64,000 nucleotides of DNA from assembly GCA_900548775.1 (NCBI GenBank), contig URLM01000006.1, positions 1 through 64,000 of the forward strand, read 5' to 3'. The notes beneath the pieces were generated by a model. It ran no database searches and was not told the origin of the DNA. It was given only the letters and a program-made list of their open reading frames with translations. The position numbers and the translations under genes were made by a program. This DNA is from an uncultured Olsenella sp. Its GTDB lineage: Bacteria; Actinomycetota; Coriobacteriia; Coriobacteriales; Atopobiaceae. How positions within the stretch are numbered: the stretch's first letter is position 1; each line of letters begins with the position of its first letter. Positions 16,665 to 25,526 of the stretch are shown one piece after another.

Positions 16665-17935
16665 TAGTCGATCCTTCCCCTCGCGATGATGCGGAGCAGG
16701 TCGTCCTCGTCAAAGTAGCGGGCGCTCGTGTAGGTGCGCAGCTTGTTCGAGCAAGTCACAACCGGAAGGTCGGTCGCGGGGTTGTCCATGTACATGAGCG
16801 GGCAGATGTAGGTGAGCTTGGCGCCGGTTGCGAGGAGCCTGCGCTTCTCGGGCGTACCGTCGAATGCGGCAAGAACGTCTGGCGCGCTCGAGACGACCGT
16901 GGGGACGGCGACCTTTGTGCGGCCCTCGCGCGCGAGGGCCTCGGGGATGCGGTGCGCCCAGTCCTTGAGCTGGTCGAGAGAGCAGTGCGGGCATCCGATG
17001 AACGCAAGGCGAGGCCTGGCGTCGGGCTTCTTCCAGATGTTGGGGTAGTTCGCCTTCACGCGCTCGAGCTCGGCGTCGTCGATCACATAGTGCTTCGCGC
17101 CCTCGGCCACGAGTGACTCGCCGAGGTCGGCCGCCTCTGGGGTGATTCCCGCAACATGGTAGAGGCCAACCGCACCGTTCGACGCCGTCGCCGCGCCCAT
17201 GTCCTTGAGGTAGGCCTTCGCGGCGTCGTCAAGGGTTCCGCCAAGCCAGTGGTCGAGCCCTCGAATGTAGGGGACCTCGTCCATGACCTTCATGCCGATG
17301 GCGGAGCCCAGCACCTGTGCCTGGGGCTTCTCGCTGCACTGCACGTCCACGACCCACGTTGCCTTGCGGCCCTCGTCGGTGAGGAAGCCAAACTCCGGCA
17401 CCTCGCCCACGATGTTCCCAAAGAGGTCGATGAAGCCGCTGTTCCTGTTGCAGCGCGCGCCCAGCACGGAGTTGGCATAGACCACGGCAGACGACTCCGC
17501 CCAGCTCAGGATGTCGCCGCGCTTGGGGGTGTTGCCTACCTCGGGGAGGTAGCAGGCGCAGGTGAAGGCATTCTCGTCCTTGAGGCCAACCGCACGGAGC
17601 TGGCGCTCGTAGGACTCCTGCTTGCTGTAGGTGACCGCTCCCACGACCTTCTGCACGAGGCTTGCCGGTACGTCAGCGTTGTCGATGGGGCGCGGGTCAA
17701 CGGTGAAGGGCTCCTTCGTCTTGAGCCCCGCATCGATGAGTTCGTCCATGAGTCGGAAGTTGGCGTTGAGAATAGAAATGCCAAAGCTCGTCACCAGGTG
17801 ACCCGGCGCGGTGACCTTGACCATGCGCGTGGCCCCGAACGCCTCTCCGTACTCGACGAGCGTCCGCATCACCTTCGCAAGCGTCTCCCCCTGCTTACCA
17901 TCGAGGATGTCTCGCTCCTCTTGGGTCAGCTCCAT
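16664..17935 (-). CDS. Aconitase X large catalytic subunit, DUF521 family
   Basis: 423 residues, the usual length for a stand-alone large subunit. Recognisable blocks are VKVTAPGHLVTSFGI, NSVLGARCNRNSG and FIGCPHCSLDQL; cysteines in the last two and in TYICPLMYMDNP are candidates for Fe-S and active-site roles. AcnX enzymes remove water from a hydroxy acid. No proline racemase, hydroxyproline reductase or mevalonate genes are nearby, so neither textbook substrate is supported. The ene-reductase gene ends 40 bases upstream in the same direction, which suggests that the alkene made here is reduced next. Confidence 0.88.
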   Translation of the reverse strand: MELTQEERDILDGKQGETLAKVMRTLVEYGEAFGATRMVKVTAPGHLVTSFGISILNANFRLMDELIDAGLKTKEPFTVDPRPIDNADVPASLVQKVVGAVTYSKQESYERQLRAVGLKDENAFTCACYLPEVGNTPKRGDILSWAESSAVVYANSVLGARCNRNSGFIDLFGNIVGEVPEFGFLTDEGRKATWVVDVQCSEKPQAQVLGSAIGMKVMDEVPYIRGLDHWLGGTLDDAAKAYLKDMGAATASNGAVGLYHVAGITPEAADLGESLVAEGAKHYVIDDAELERVKANYPNIWKKPDARPRLAFIGCPHCSLDQLKDWAHRIPEALAREGRTKVAVPTVVSSAPDVLAAFDGTPEKRRLLATGAKLTYICPLMYMDNPATDLPVVTCSNKLRTYTSARYFDEDDLLRIIARGRID

Positions 17936-17975
17936 TGGCTGGCCTCCCTCCTTTGTTACGTTCTTCTCGGTTTCT

Positions 17976-20030
17976 CTAGACGCGCGATGCCGCCTCGTAG
18001 GCGCGCCAGATCACGGACCTCAGGTTGCCCACGCCCGCGCAGTCGCCGACCAGCTGCACGTGGCGACCTTCGGGCTTGGCGACGGGGTCGGGCGTGTAGC
18101 CAACGGCGCTCACAACCGAGTCGCACTCGACGCGCTCAAGCGTGCCATCCTTGTGCGAGATCTGCACCCAGCCCTCGCCCACGGCGCGAACGGTAGCCTC
18201 GAGGTAGACGGGGACCTTCTTCCAGGCAAAGAACTCGCGCAGGTAGCTCGAGTTGGCGAGACAGACGCCGTCCTGTGCCACAAGGTCGTCCTTCATCTCG
18301 ATGATGACCGGCTCCTTGCCAGAGAGGTAGAGCTCGAGCGCGACCTCGCAGCCCGTGAGGCCGCCGCCGATGACCGCCACGCGCTGGCCAGCCTCCGCAC
18401 CGTCGAGGTAGTCGAGCGCGTCCATCGCGCGCTCCGCCCCCTGGACGGGAAGGCGCTTGGGCGTGGCGCCCGTGGCCACGATAACGTAGTCCTCGTCAAG
18501 CTCCTGGACGTCGATGACCTCGCGATTGTAGTGGATCTCGACCCCAAGGGTCTCCATCTGGCGCTCGTACCAGGCGAGAAGGTCGCGGAGCTTGCCCTTG
18601 AAGCTCGCAGACGCGGCCTCCTTGAAGACGCCGCCCAGATGGTCGGACTGCTCGTAGATGACCGGCCAGTGCCCGCGCAGGGCAAGCACGCGCGCGGCCT
18701 CCATGCCACCGATGCCGCCGCCCACGACGGCGACGCGGCGAGGCGTGGTCGTTAGCCTGATGTGGTGCTTCTCGTACTGCATGGTCTCGGGGTTCACGGC
18801 GCAGCGCGAGAGGTGCAGCGAGTCCTCGAGCGTCTGGGTGTTGGCGTGGCCCTTGTAGTGGCACATGTTGAAGCAGCCGTTGTGGCAGCAGATGCAGGGG
18901 CGAATGTCCTTCTCGCGCCCCTCGACGAGCTTGGTCACCCACTCGCCGTCGGCAAGGAACTGGCGAGCAAAGCCAACGGCATCGAGCTTGCCCTCGGCAA
19001 CCGCCTGCGCGCCCACGTAGGGGTCCATGCGCCCCGCGCACACGACGGGAACGTCCACGAAGCCCTTGATGTGCTCCACGTCCGCGAGGTTGCAGTTCTC
19101 GGGCATGTAGATGGGCGGGTGCGCCCAGTACCAGGCGTCATAGGTGCCGTTGTCGCAGTTGAGCATCGCGTAGCCCTCGTTGGCGAGGTAGTTTGCCGCC
19201 CACTCGGACTCCTCCATCGTGCGCCCGACCTCAACGTAGTCCTCGCCGGGAAGCGCGCCCTCGCGGAAGCCCTTCGTCCGGCTTACCACCGAGTAGCGAA
19301 GGGACACCGGGAAGTCCTCTCCTGCTGCGTCGTGTATAGCATGGACGATGCGCACGGGGAATCGGTAGCGGTTCTCGCGCGACCCGCCATAGATGTCGTT
19401 GCGGTGGTTCACGTAGGGGAGCGTGAATTGGTCGAGGAGGTAGCCCTCGTGCACGGCGTGCACCTCGACGCCGTCGACTCCTGCGTCGCGAAGCATTTTT
19501 GCGCAGTTCGCGAACGCCTCCACCAGGCGGTCGATCTCGCCGATGGTCATCTCGCGGGAGGGCACCTTGTCAGACCAGCGGTTGGGCGAGGGAGACGCCG
19601 TCGCGCAGATCTTGTCGAGGTCCATGAAGGGGCGCGACAGCGCGCGGAGAAGCGGGTTGGTGTAGAGCTGCTCCATGGAGTCAGAGACGGTGAAGCTGCG
19701 ACCAAAGCCGGCTGTGAGCTGCACGAGCATCTTTGCCCCCGTGGCGTGCAGCTGCTCCATGAAAGGCTTGAGCTCCTCGTACATGGCGCGGTTCTTGTCC
19801 AGCCACTGTCCGCCGATGGGGTTGTAGACGGGCTGGCATCCAGGGAGGAGCAAGCCCACGTTGTTCTGGGCGCGCTCCATGAGGAAGCGCGCGCCGTCAC
19901 GGTCGAAGTGGTTCTTCTCCATCCAGCCAAAGATGTTGGTGCCGCCCATGGACGTCATGACAATGCGATTCTTGATCTCGCATCCGCCGATGTTCCATGG
20001 GGTGAACAGTGGTTCAAGCCTTGGATCCAT
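17976..20030 (-). CDS. Old-yellow-enzyme-type ene-reductase with 4Fe-4S and FAD domains (2,4-dienoyl-CoA reductase family)
   Basis: 684 residues in three parts: an FMN TIM barrel (about 1-370), a 4Fe-4S site with Cys379, 382, 386 and the distal Cys410 (CAVNP), and a C-terminal FAD/NAD(P) module with VAVVGGGIGGMEAARV and VAVIGGGLTGCEVAL. This architecture is shared by FadH, enoate reductases and the bile-acid enzymes BaiCD/BaiH. It takes hydride from NAD(P)H through FAD and Fe-S to FMN and reduces an activated C=C bond. The spacing between the third and fourth cluster cysteines is longer than in FadH. The gene follows a HAD hydrolase by 41 bases and precedes the AcnX pair. Confidence 0.9.
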   Translation of the reverse strand: MDPRLEPLFTPWNIGGCEIKNRIVMTSMGGTNIFGWMEKNHFDRDGARFLMERAQNNVGLLLPGCQPVYNPIGGQWLDKNRAMYEELKPFMEQLHATGAKMLVQLTAGFGRSFTVSDSMEQLYTNPLLRALSRPFMDLDKICATASPSPNRWSDKVPSREMTIGEIDRLVEAFANCAKMLRDAGVDGVEVHAVHEGYLLDQFTLPYVNHRNDIYGGSRENRYRFPVRIVHAIHDAAGEDFPVSLRYSVVSRTKGFREGALPGEDYVEVGRTMEESEWAANYLANEGYAMLNCDNGTYDAWYWAHPPIYMPENCNLADVEHIKGFVDVPVVCAGRMDPYVGAQAVAEGKLDAVGFARQFLADGEWVTKLVEGREKDIRPCICCHNGCFNMCHYKGHANTQTLEDSLHLSRCAVNPETMQYEKHHIRLTTTPRRVAVVGGGIGGMEAARVLALRGHWPVIYEQSDHLGGVFKEAASASFKGKLRDLLAWYERQMETLGVEIHYNREVIDVQELDEDYVIVATGATPKRLPVQGAERAMDALDYLDGAEAGQRVAVIGGGLTGCEVALELYLSGKEPVIIEMKDDLVAQDGVCLANSSYLREFFAWKKVPVYLEATVRAVGEGWVQISHKDGTLERVECDSVVSAVGYTPDPVAKPEGRHVQLVGDCAGVGNLRSVIWRAYEAASRV

Positions 20031-20071
20031 ATCGTGCCCTCTCTCTTAGCGTGTGCCCATCATAGTGCACG

Positions 20072-20848
20072 TCACGAGCAATCCAGTTCCCAGAAGCGCT
20101 CGCTTCCGACAAGCGACTCGAGTCCCTCCTCGGAGACAACCTCCCACGCAGGCGAGACGCCCCCAGCGTCGCTCGGTCGCGCCCTGCCTCGCCTGTTCAG
20201 CCACACACACGGCATACCTGCGGCATGCGCGCCCACGACGTCCGTGTCCCACGCGTCGCCAACGTAGACGCAGCGACCGGGCTCCGTCCCCATGCGCGCA
20301 CACGCATAGTCGAACAGTGCGGGGTCCGGCTTTGCGAGGCCAACCGCCTGGGAGACAAAGACCGCCTGGCGCTCCACCCAACGCCAGATGCCGAGGATGT
20401 CGAGCTTCTCCTCCTGCAGCCCCGCATCGCCGTTCGAGATGATTCCAACACCCAGGCGTGCGCGACGACGGCACTCCTCGAGCACATGGGTCATGGTGGG
20501 GGAGAGCGACATGGCCAAGCCAGACTCCGTGGCATAGACCCGCTGCGCCTCGACCGCCGTCGCGTGATCGATGGTGACGCCAAAGTCGGCGAGCGTCTGC
20601 TGCATGCGGAGGGCGTACTCCTCGCTCGTGGGGACCCGGCCAGCCGAGAAGGCCGCGAAGATGGGGGCGCTGTGCCTCCTGCTTGCGTCGTAGAGCTTGG
20701 AGTCCGTGGCGCCGGGCACGTCCCCACATGTGCGCCTCACTGCGTAGGAGAATGGCTGCGCCTGGTCATAGAGGGTGTCGTCGATATCGAAGAAGACTAC
20801 GTCAACGAGGCTTCCCGTCACGTCGGAGCCGCTTGCCGCCTGTCCCAT
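20072..20848 (-). CDS. HAD-superfamily hydrolase (subfamily IA)
   Basis: 258 residues. Motif I is VFFDIDDTLYD with Asp21 and Asp23, a cap domain follows, then GIISNGDAG (motif II) and CVYVGDAWDTDVVGAHAAG (motif IV). The DxDDT form and cap resemble the YjjG/pyrimidine-nucleotidase-like HAD group, but the substrate is not determined. The start at 20848 has GAGGGGC upstream. It reads into the ene-reductase gene with a 41-base gap, so it may be the first gene of the AcnX operon, perhaps removing phosphate from a pathway compound. Confidence 0.85.
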   Translation of the reverse strand: MGQAASGSDVTGSLVDVVFFDIDDTLYDQAQPFSYAVRRTCGDVPGATDSKLYDASRRHSAPIFAAFSAGRVPTSEEYALRMQQTLADFGVTIDHATAVEAQRVYATESGLAMSLSPTMTHVLEECRRRARLGVGIISNGDAGLQEEKLDILGIWRWVERQAVFVSQAVGLAKPDPALFDYACARMGTEPGRCVYVGDAWDTDVVGAHAAGMPCVWLNRRGRARPSDAGGVSPAWEVVSEEGLESLVGSERFWELDCS

Positions 20849-20948
20849 GAACCGCCCCTCTCGCCAGAGTCGTAAGACAAAGTCTAGCAGCCCGACACGC
20901 CGAGAGAAGACCGAGAGTAATTCCCACCGTCCCCCTAGGTTATCAAAA

Positions 20949-20961
20949 CGTAACGGTTACG
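20949..20961. promoter_or_regulatory. Palindrome upstream of serC, possible operator
   Basis: A perfect 13-base palindrome, two CGTAAC half-sites around a central G, lies about 110 bases before serC. A TATCAT hexamer at 20982-20987 could be the -10, with TTACGG at 20957-20962 as a weak -35 spaced 19 bases, so the palindrome would cover the -35. A repressor site for the serine operon is a reasonable guess, unsupported beyond symmetry and position. Confidence 0.4.
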
Positions 20962-21000
20962 GATTCCCGTCATCTCGTGGCTATCATGTTGAAACACAAG

Positions 21001-21038
21001 CCGGCCGACAGTCACGATTACGTGCGACTATCGGCTGG
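21001..21038 (+). other. Stable leader hairpin before serC
   Basis: Arms 21001-21013 and 21026-21038 pair over 13 positions with one C-A mismatch and one G-U pair, around a 12-base loop. It sits in the presumed 5-prime leader, 35 bases before the serC start. No T run follows, so it is not a simple terminator. It may affect mRNA stability or translation. Confidence 0.45.
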
Positions 21039-21073
21039 AAAACCGCGATGCACAAGAAGATGGAGTGATCTAC

Positions 21074-22162
21074 ATGGCGCGCGTGTACAACTTCTCCGCC
21101 GGCCCCGCCGTACTTCCGGAGGAGGTGCTCTCTCGCGCGGGCTCAGAGATCCTCGACTACCAGGGCTCAGGCATGTCCGTCATGGAGATGAGCCACAGGT
21201 CAAAGGTCTTCCAGGGCATCATCGACAAGGCCGAGGCGGACATCCGCACCCTCATGGGCATCCCCGAGAACTACAAGGTGCTCTTCCTGCAGGGTGGCGA
21301 CTCGCTCCTGTTTGCGACCACCTTCATCAACCTTGCCCCGCACCGCAAGGCTGACTTCGTGATTACGGGCAACTGGGCGAAGAAGGCCTGCCAGGAGGCG
21401 CAGATCCTGGGTGACGCCAACGTCGTGGCAAGCTCTGCGGACAAGAACTTCACCTACATCCCCGACTGCTCTGACCTGCCCATCCGCGATGATGCGGACT
21501 ACCTCTACATCTGCCAGAACAACACCATCTACGGTACGCAGTACCACGCCCTGCCCAACACCAAGGGCCATATGCTCGTCTCCGACCAGAGTTCGATGTT
21601 CCTCTCGGAGCCGGTCGACGTGACCAAGTTCGGCTGCATCCACGCGGGCGTCCAGAAGAACGTCGGCCCAGCAGGGGTCCAGATCGTCATCGTTCGCGAG
21701 GACCTCATCCCCGACGACCTTCCTGGCGTCCCCACGATGCTGCGCTTCAAGACACAGGCCGACAAGGGCTCGCTCTACAACACGCCCAACTGCTGGGGCA
21801 TCTACATGTGCGGCCTCGTGTTCGAGTGGCTGCTCGAGAACGGCGGGCTTTCCGCCATGCACGAGAGGAACGCCGAGAAGGCCAAGGTCCTCTACGACTA
21901 CCTTGACGCATCCGAGCTCTTCCACCCCACGGTGACCGATGCCGCAAGCCGCTCGCTCATGAACGTCCCATTCGTGACGGGCGACAAGGACCTCGATGCG
22001 GAGTTTGTGGCCAAGGCGGCGGAGGCCGGTCTCGTGAACCTCAAGGGTCACCGCACTGTCGGTGGCATGCGCGCCTCCATCTACAACGCCATGCCCAAGG
22101 CTGGCGTCGAAGCGCTCGTCAACTTCATGGATGGCTTCGAGCGGTCGCACAAGAAGGCCTAG
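21074..22162 (+). CDS. serC: Phosphoserine aminotransferase SerC
   Basis: 362 residues from the ATG at 21074, chosen because GGAG lies 8 bases upstream; the in-frame GTG at 21065 overlaps that site. The protein begins RVYNFSAGPAVLPEEVL, the classic SerC N terminus, and PLP-binding Lys195 lies in HAGVQKNVGPAG. It converts 3-phosphohydroxypyruvate and glutamate to phosphoserine in serine synthesis, and can also act in pyridoxine synthesis. serA follows after 53 bases, giving a serine operon; serB is not in the window, but either HAD hydrolase nearby could be tested for that step. Confidence 0.96.
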   Translation: MARVYNFSAGPAVLPEEVLSRAGSEILDYQGSGMSVMEMSHRSKVFQGIIDKAEADIRTLMGIPENYKVLFLQGGDSLLFATTFINLAPHRKADFVITGNWAKKACQEAQILGDANVVASSADKNFTYIPDCSDLPIRDDADYLYICQNNTIYGTQYHALPNTKGHMLVSDQSSMFLSEPVDVTKFGCIHAGVQKNVGPAGVQIVIVREDLIPDDLPGVPTMLRFKTQADKGSLYNTPNCWGIYMCGLVFEWLLENGGLSAMHERNAEKAKVLYDYLDASELFHPTVTDAASRSLMNVPFVTGDKDLDAEFVAKAAEAGLVNLKGHRTVGGMRASIYNAMPKAGVEALVNFMDGFERSHKKA

Positions 22163-22215
22163 TCCCTCTCGCCGGTGCGTCCCTGTCATCCATCCCAAAT
22201 ACGAAGGAGCCTTTC

Positions 22216-23385
22216 ATGTACAAGGTTCACTGCATGAACAACATCGCCAAGGCGGGTACCGACCGCCTAGGTGCCAACTACGAGCTCACCGACACTCTCG
22301 AGGACGCCGACGCCATCATGGTGAGGAGCGCAAGCCTTCACGAGACAAAGTTCCCCAAAGGCCTTCTCGCCATCGCCCGCGCCGGTGCAGGCGTGAACAA
22401 CATCCCGGTAGACCGCTGCGCCGACGAGGGCATCGTCGTCTTCAACACTCCCGGCGCCAACGCAAACGCCGTGAAGGAGCTCGTCTTTGCCGGGCTGCTC
22501 CTTGCTAGCCGCGACATCGTGGGCGGCATCGAGTGGGTGCGCGCCAATGCGGACGACCCGGACATCGCCAAGCATGCCGAGAAGGCCAAGAAGCAGTTCG
22601 CGGGCCACGAGCTTGCCGGCAAGCGCCTTGGCGTCATCGGTCTGGGTGCCATTGGCGCCGCCGTGGCAAACACCGCGACGCGATTTGGCATGCAGGCGGT
22701 TGGCTACGACCCGTACCTCTCGGTATCTGCCGCCTGGAACCTCGACCGTCGCATCGAGCACGCCGACGACCTCTCGCGCCTGGTTGCCGACTGCGACTAC
22801 ATCACCATTCACGTGCCCGCCATGGACTCCACGAAGAACATGGTGAACGCCGAGCTCATCTCCCAGATGAAGCCTGGTGCCGTGGTGCTCAACTTCGCCC
22901 GCAACACCATCGTCGACGAGCGTGCCATGGCCGCGGCGCTTGCCGATGGCCACATCGCCCGCTACGTGACGGACTTCCCCAACCCCGTCTCCTCAGACAT
23001 GAAGAACGCGATCGTCCTGCCGCACCTTGGCGCCTCGACCAGCGAGGCCGAGGAGAACTGCGCCGTCATGGCGGCCGAGGAGCTGCGTGACTTCATCGAG
23101 AACGGCAACATCGCGCATTCGGTGAACTTTGGCGCCGTTGACCTCGGCCCCATTGCCTCCGGCGAGCGCCTGGCCCTCATCCACCAGAACGTGCAGGGCA
23201 TGATCGGCAAATTCTCCCAGTACCTTGCCGACTCCGGCATCAACATCGAGAACATGGCAAACAAAAGCCGTGGCGCCATGGCCTACACGCTCATCGACAT
23301 CGCGGGAGAGGTTCCCGCAGACGTGATCGACCACCTCGCCAAAGCCGAGGGCGTTCGTCGCATCCGCGTCATACGAGCCAACTAG
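22216..23385 (+). CDS. serA: D-3-phosphoglycerate dehydrogenase SerA (short form with ACT domain)
   Basis: 389 residues. A D-isomer 2-hydroxyacid dehydrogenase with NAD-binding GLGAIG at 142-147, catalytic-region motifs VLNFARNTIVDE and LPHLGASTSEAEENC, and an ACT domain at about 315-389 (NIENMANKSRGAMAYTLIDI). It oxidises 3-phosphoglycerate to phosphohydroxypyruvate, the first step of serine synthesis; the ACT domain is the usual site for serine feedback. It is of the short type lacking the intervening domain of the long actinobacterial form. Co-transcribed with serC. Confidence 0.93.
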   Translation: MYKVHCMNNIAKAGTDRLGANYELTDTLEDADAIMVRSASLHETKFPKGLLAIARAGAGVNNIPVDRCADEGIVVFNTPGANANAVKELVFAGLLLASRDIVGGIEWVRANADDPDIAKHAEKAKKQFAGHELAGKRLGVIGLGAIGAAVANTATRFGMQAVGYDPYLSVSAAWNLDRRIEHADDLSRLVADCDYITIHVPAMDSTKNMVNAELISQMKPGAVVLNFARNTIVDERAMAAALADGHIARYVTDFPNPVSSDMKNAIVLPHLGASTSEAEENCAVMAAEELRDFIENGNIAHSVNFGAVDLGPIASGERLALIHQNVQGMIGKFSQYLADSGINIENMANKSRGAMAYTLIDIAGEVPADVIDHLAKAEGVRRIRVIRAN

Positions 23386-23407
23386 AAACGGCTGCACTGG
23401 GTGACAG

Positions 23408-23443
23408 ACAGGCCCCTCCCGGATGCCTCCGAGAGGGGCCTGT
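23408..23443. terminator. Hairpin between converging serA and DUF1292 genes
   Basis: A perfect 11-bp stem (23408-23418 with 23433-23443) around a 14-base loop lies 22 bases after serA and 40 bases after the end of the opposing gene. It is symmetric, so it can serve both transcripts, but no long T run flanks it on either side. Confidence 0.6.
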
Positions 23444-23482
23444 TACATAGCGAGCGATGCATTGGCCCGGCGCTTGGGTCGT

Positions 23483-23824
23483 CTACTCCATGAGGGACTG
23501 GTACTCCGCCGCCACGGCATCGAACTCCGAGTCGTCCTCGATTGGCACGATGTCATTGGTGCCATCGTCGTGCTCGACGTAGCCGTAGAGGTAGAGAGAC
23601 TCCTGGTTGCCCTCTGGGGCGAGCGCGATGTACTCCCTGCCGTCATAGGGGAAGATGCCCAGCACGTCGCACTTCTCCGAGGTTCCGTCATCGTACTCGA
23701 GGGTTATGGACTCGGGGTCATCCTCGGCCCAGCCGCCTTGGTCCCCAAAGCCATAGTCGTTGTCTCCCTCCAGCTCGTCATAATCGAGCTCGGCGTCTTC
23801 GAAGTACTCCTCGTCTTCCGCCAT
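23483..23824 (-). CDS. DUF1292 family acidic small protein
   Basis: 113 residues from an ATG at 23824 preceded by GGAGAAG. A very acidic N-terminal tail of about 45 residues (EDEEYFEDAELDYDELEGD) is followed by the DUF1292 fold: SITLEYDDGTSEKCDVLGIF, then EYIALAPEG and LYLYGYVEHDDG. The family is small, cytoplasmic and of unknown role; in Firmicutes it is usually beside the Holliday-junction resolvase YqgF and alaS, neither of which is next to it here. It stands alone between converging serA and a divergent peptidase. Confidence 0.82.
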   Translation of the reverse strand: MAEDEEYFEDAELDYDELEGDNDYGFGDQGGWAEDDPESITLEYDDGTSEKCDVLGIFPYDGREYIALAPEGNQESLYLYGYVEHDDGTNDIVPIEDDSEFDAVAAEYQSLME

Positions 23825-23993
23825 GGCTTCTCCTTCATCCGGGACCGAGCGCCTGCTGCATTCATAAGCAGAGTTTATCTGCAGAATCGTGTCCTGCTGG
23901 TGAAAGGCTTGGGTTCTCGGCGAATTGCAGGAATTACGCCGTCTACCATGGGCTTGGCAATAAATCCCAGCCGTGGGCGGTAGGAGGGCATCC

Positions 23994-25388
23994 ATGAGCG
24001 GCATCAATGTGTATTCGCATTACGCAAACGAGGGGGACTACCCGGACCTCGACTACGCGGGCGCCGTCGAGCGGCTCTCGCGCGCAATTGCATGCAAGAC
24101 CATCGACCATGGCGAGAAGACCGAGCGGGCTCCCTTCGACGAGCTGCACGCACTCGTCCGCTCGTCCTTTCCCCACGTCATGTCCTCATCGAACTTCGAG
24201 GAGGTGGGACGAAACCTTCTCATCACCTGCCCCGGAACGGATCCCCCCCTGCCATGCGTCTTGCTCCTCGCCCACCAGGACGTTGTCCCCGTTGTTCCCG
24301 GGACCGAGGACTCCTGGGTACACGGGCCCTTCTCCGGCGACGTCGACGAGACCCACGTCTGGGGCAGGGGAGCCCTTGACATCAAGGACATGCTCATGGG
24401 GGAGCTGGAGGCGCTCGAGTACCTCCTCTCGCGAGGCGAGCGGCCCCGTCGCACCGTCGTGTTCGCCTTTGGGGCAGACGAGGAGACCTCCAGCTCTGGG
24501 GCAACGAGATTGGCAGAGCTTCTTGCCGAGCGCGGCGTGAGGGCCGCATGGCTTCTCGACGAGGGAACGACCACAATGGCTGACGGCGGCATGTGGGGCG
24601 CGGCTGGCCGCGTACTCTCGGACATCTGCATCTCGCAGAAGGGCTACCTCGACCTGCGGCTTGCTGCGAAGGCAAGTGGCGGCCACTCCTCAAACCCCTT
24701 CGGCGGGACCTCCCTCGAGCGGCTTTGCGTCGCCGTCGCCCGAATCGCAGAGACCCGCCCCGCGCCGCGTCTCACCCCCATCGTGCGGGACACCTTCCGC
24801 ACCCTCGCGCCCCACATCACGGAGGAGCCACTCCGCGCCCTTGTCAAGGACGTGGATGCCAACGCCGAGAAGATTGCCGCCGTCGCCGCCGGGCGACGCG
24901 AGCTCTACCCGTTTGTCGTCACGACGATGGCGGTCGACATGCTCGAGGGGGGCTCCTCTGCCCCCAACGTGATGCCTGGTGACGCAAGCGCGACCATCAA
25001 TTTCCGCCTGCTGCCAGGCACCACGCACGAGGACGTGCTCTCATGGGTCGAGGGTTGCCTCGTCGGGACGGGAGTCACGGCAAGCGTTCTGCACTACACC
25101 CCTGCGGGGAGAATGGACTCGACCGAGGGGCCTGGGTATGCGGAGGTCTCCGAGGCGCTCACGCACTTCTATAGGGACGTCGACGTGATTCCGTCGTTTG
25201 TCTGCGGGGGGACGGACTCCATACGCTACGAGGGCGTCTGTGGCTCAATCCTTAGGGTAATCCCCTTCAGGCCAACGCCCGAGGAGGAGGCAACGGGCAC
25301 GCACGGTGTGAACGAGCGCATCTCCCGGCGAACCTACGCGCAGGGGATTCGCGTGCTCGTCCGGCTGCTCGAGAGGACGATTCTCTAG
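23994..25388 (+). CDS. M20-family metallopeptidase (carboxypeptidase/dipeptidase)
   Basis: 464 residues, ATG at 23994 after TAGGAGG. Zinc-site motifs in order: His94/Asp96 in LLAHQDVVPVV, bridging Asp129 in GRGALDIKD, catalytic Glu163 and ligand Glu164 in FGADEETSSSGA, and a C-terminal His region (GTHGVNERIS). A dimerisation lid with ASGGHSSNPFGG lies between. It hydrolyses peptides or N-acyl amino acids in the cytoplasm. It resembles the yeast CPS1-like/ArgE-type branch with the GHSS motif; the exact substrate is open. Confidence 0.9.
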   Translation: MSGINVYSHYANEGDYPDLDYAGAVERLSRAIACKTIDHGEKTERAPFDELHALVRSSFPHVMSSSNFEEVGRNLLITCPGTDPPLPCVLLLAHQDVVPVVPGTEDSWVHGPFSGDVDETHVWGRGALDIKDMLMGELEALEYLLSRGERPRRTVVFAFGADEETSSSGATRLAELLAERGVRAAWLLDEGTTTMADGGMWGAAGRVLSDICISQKGYLDLRLAAKASGGHSSNPFGGTSLERLCVAVARIAETRPAPRLTPIVRDTFRTLAPHITEEPLRALVKDVDANAEKIAAVAAGRRELYPFVVTTMAVDMLEGGSSAPNVMPGDASATINFRLLPGTTHEDVLSWVEGCLVGTGVTASVLHYTPAGRMDSTEGPGYAEVSEALTHFYRDVDVIPSFVCGGTDSIRYEGVCGSILRVIPFRPTPEEEATGTHGVNERISRRTYAQGIRVLVRLLERTIL

Positions 25389-25526
25389 GACATGGGGCTG
25401 CCCGAGCCCGAACGTGCGGCGTTGGCAGCGCGTGAGGCCGGCTCACGCAGATGGGGTAGTATTGGAACCTCAGGGCTGCCACTGGCCAATGGCAGCCGGG
25501 TCGGATTTGCTCAAGAAGGACGAGAC

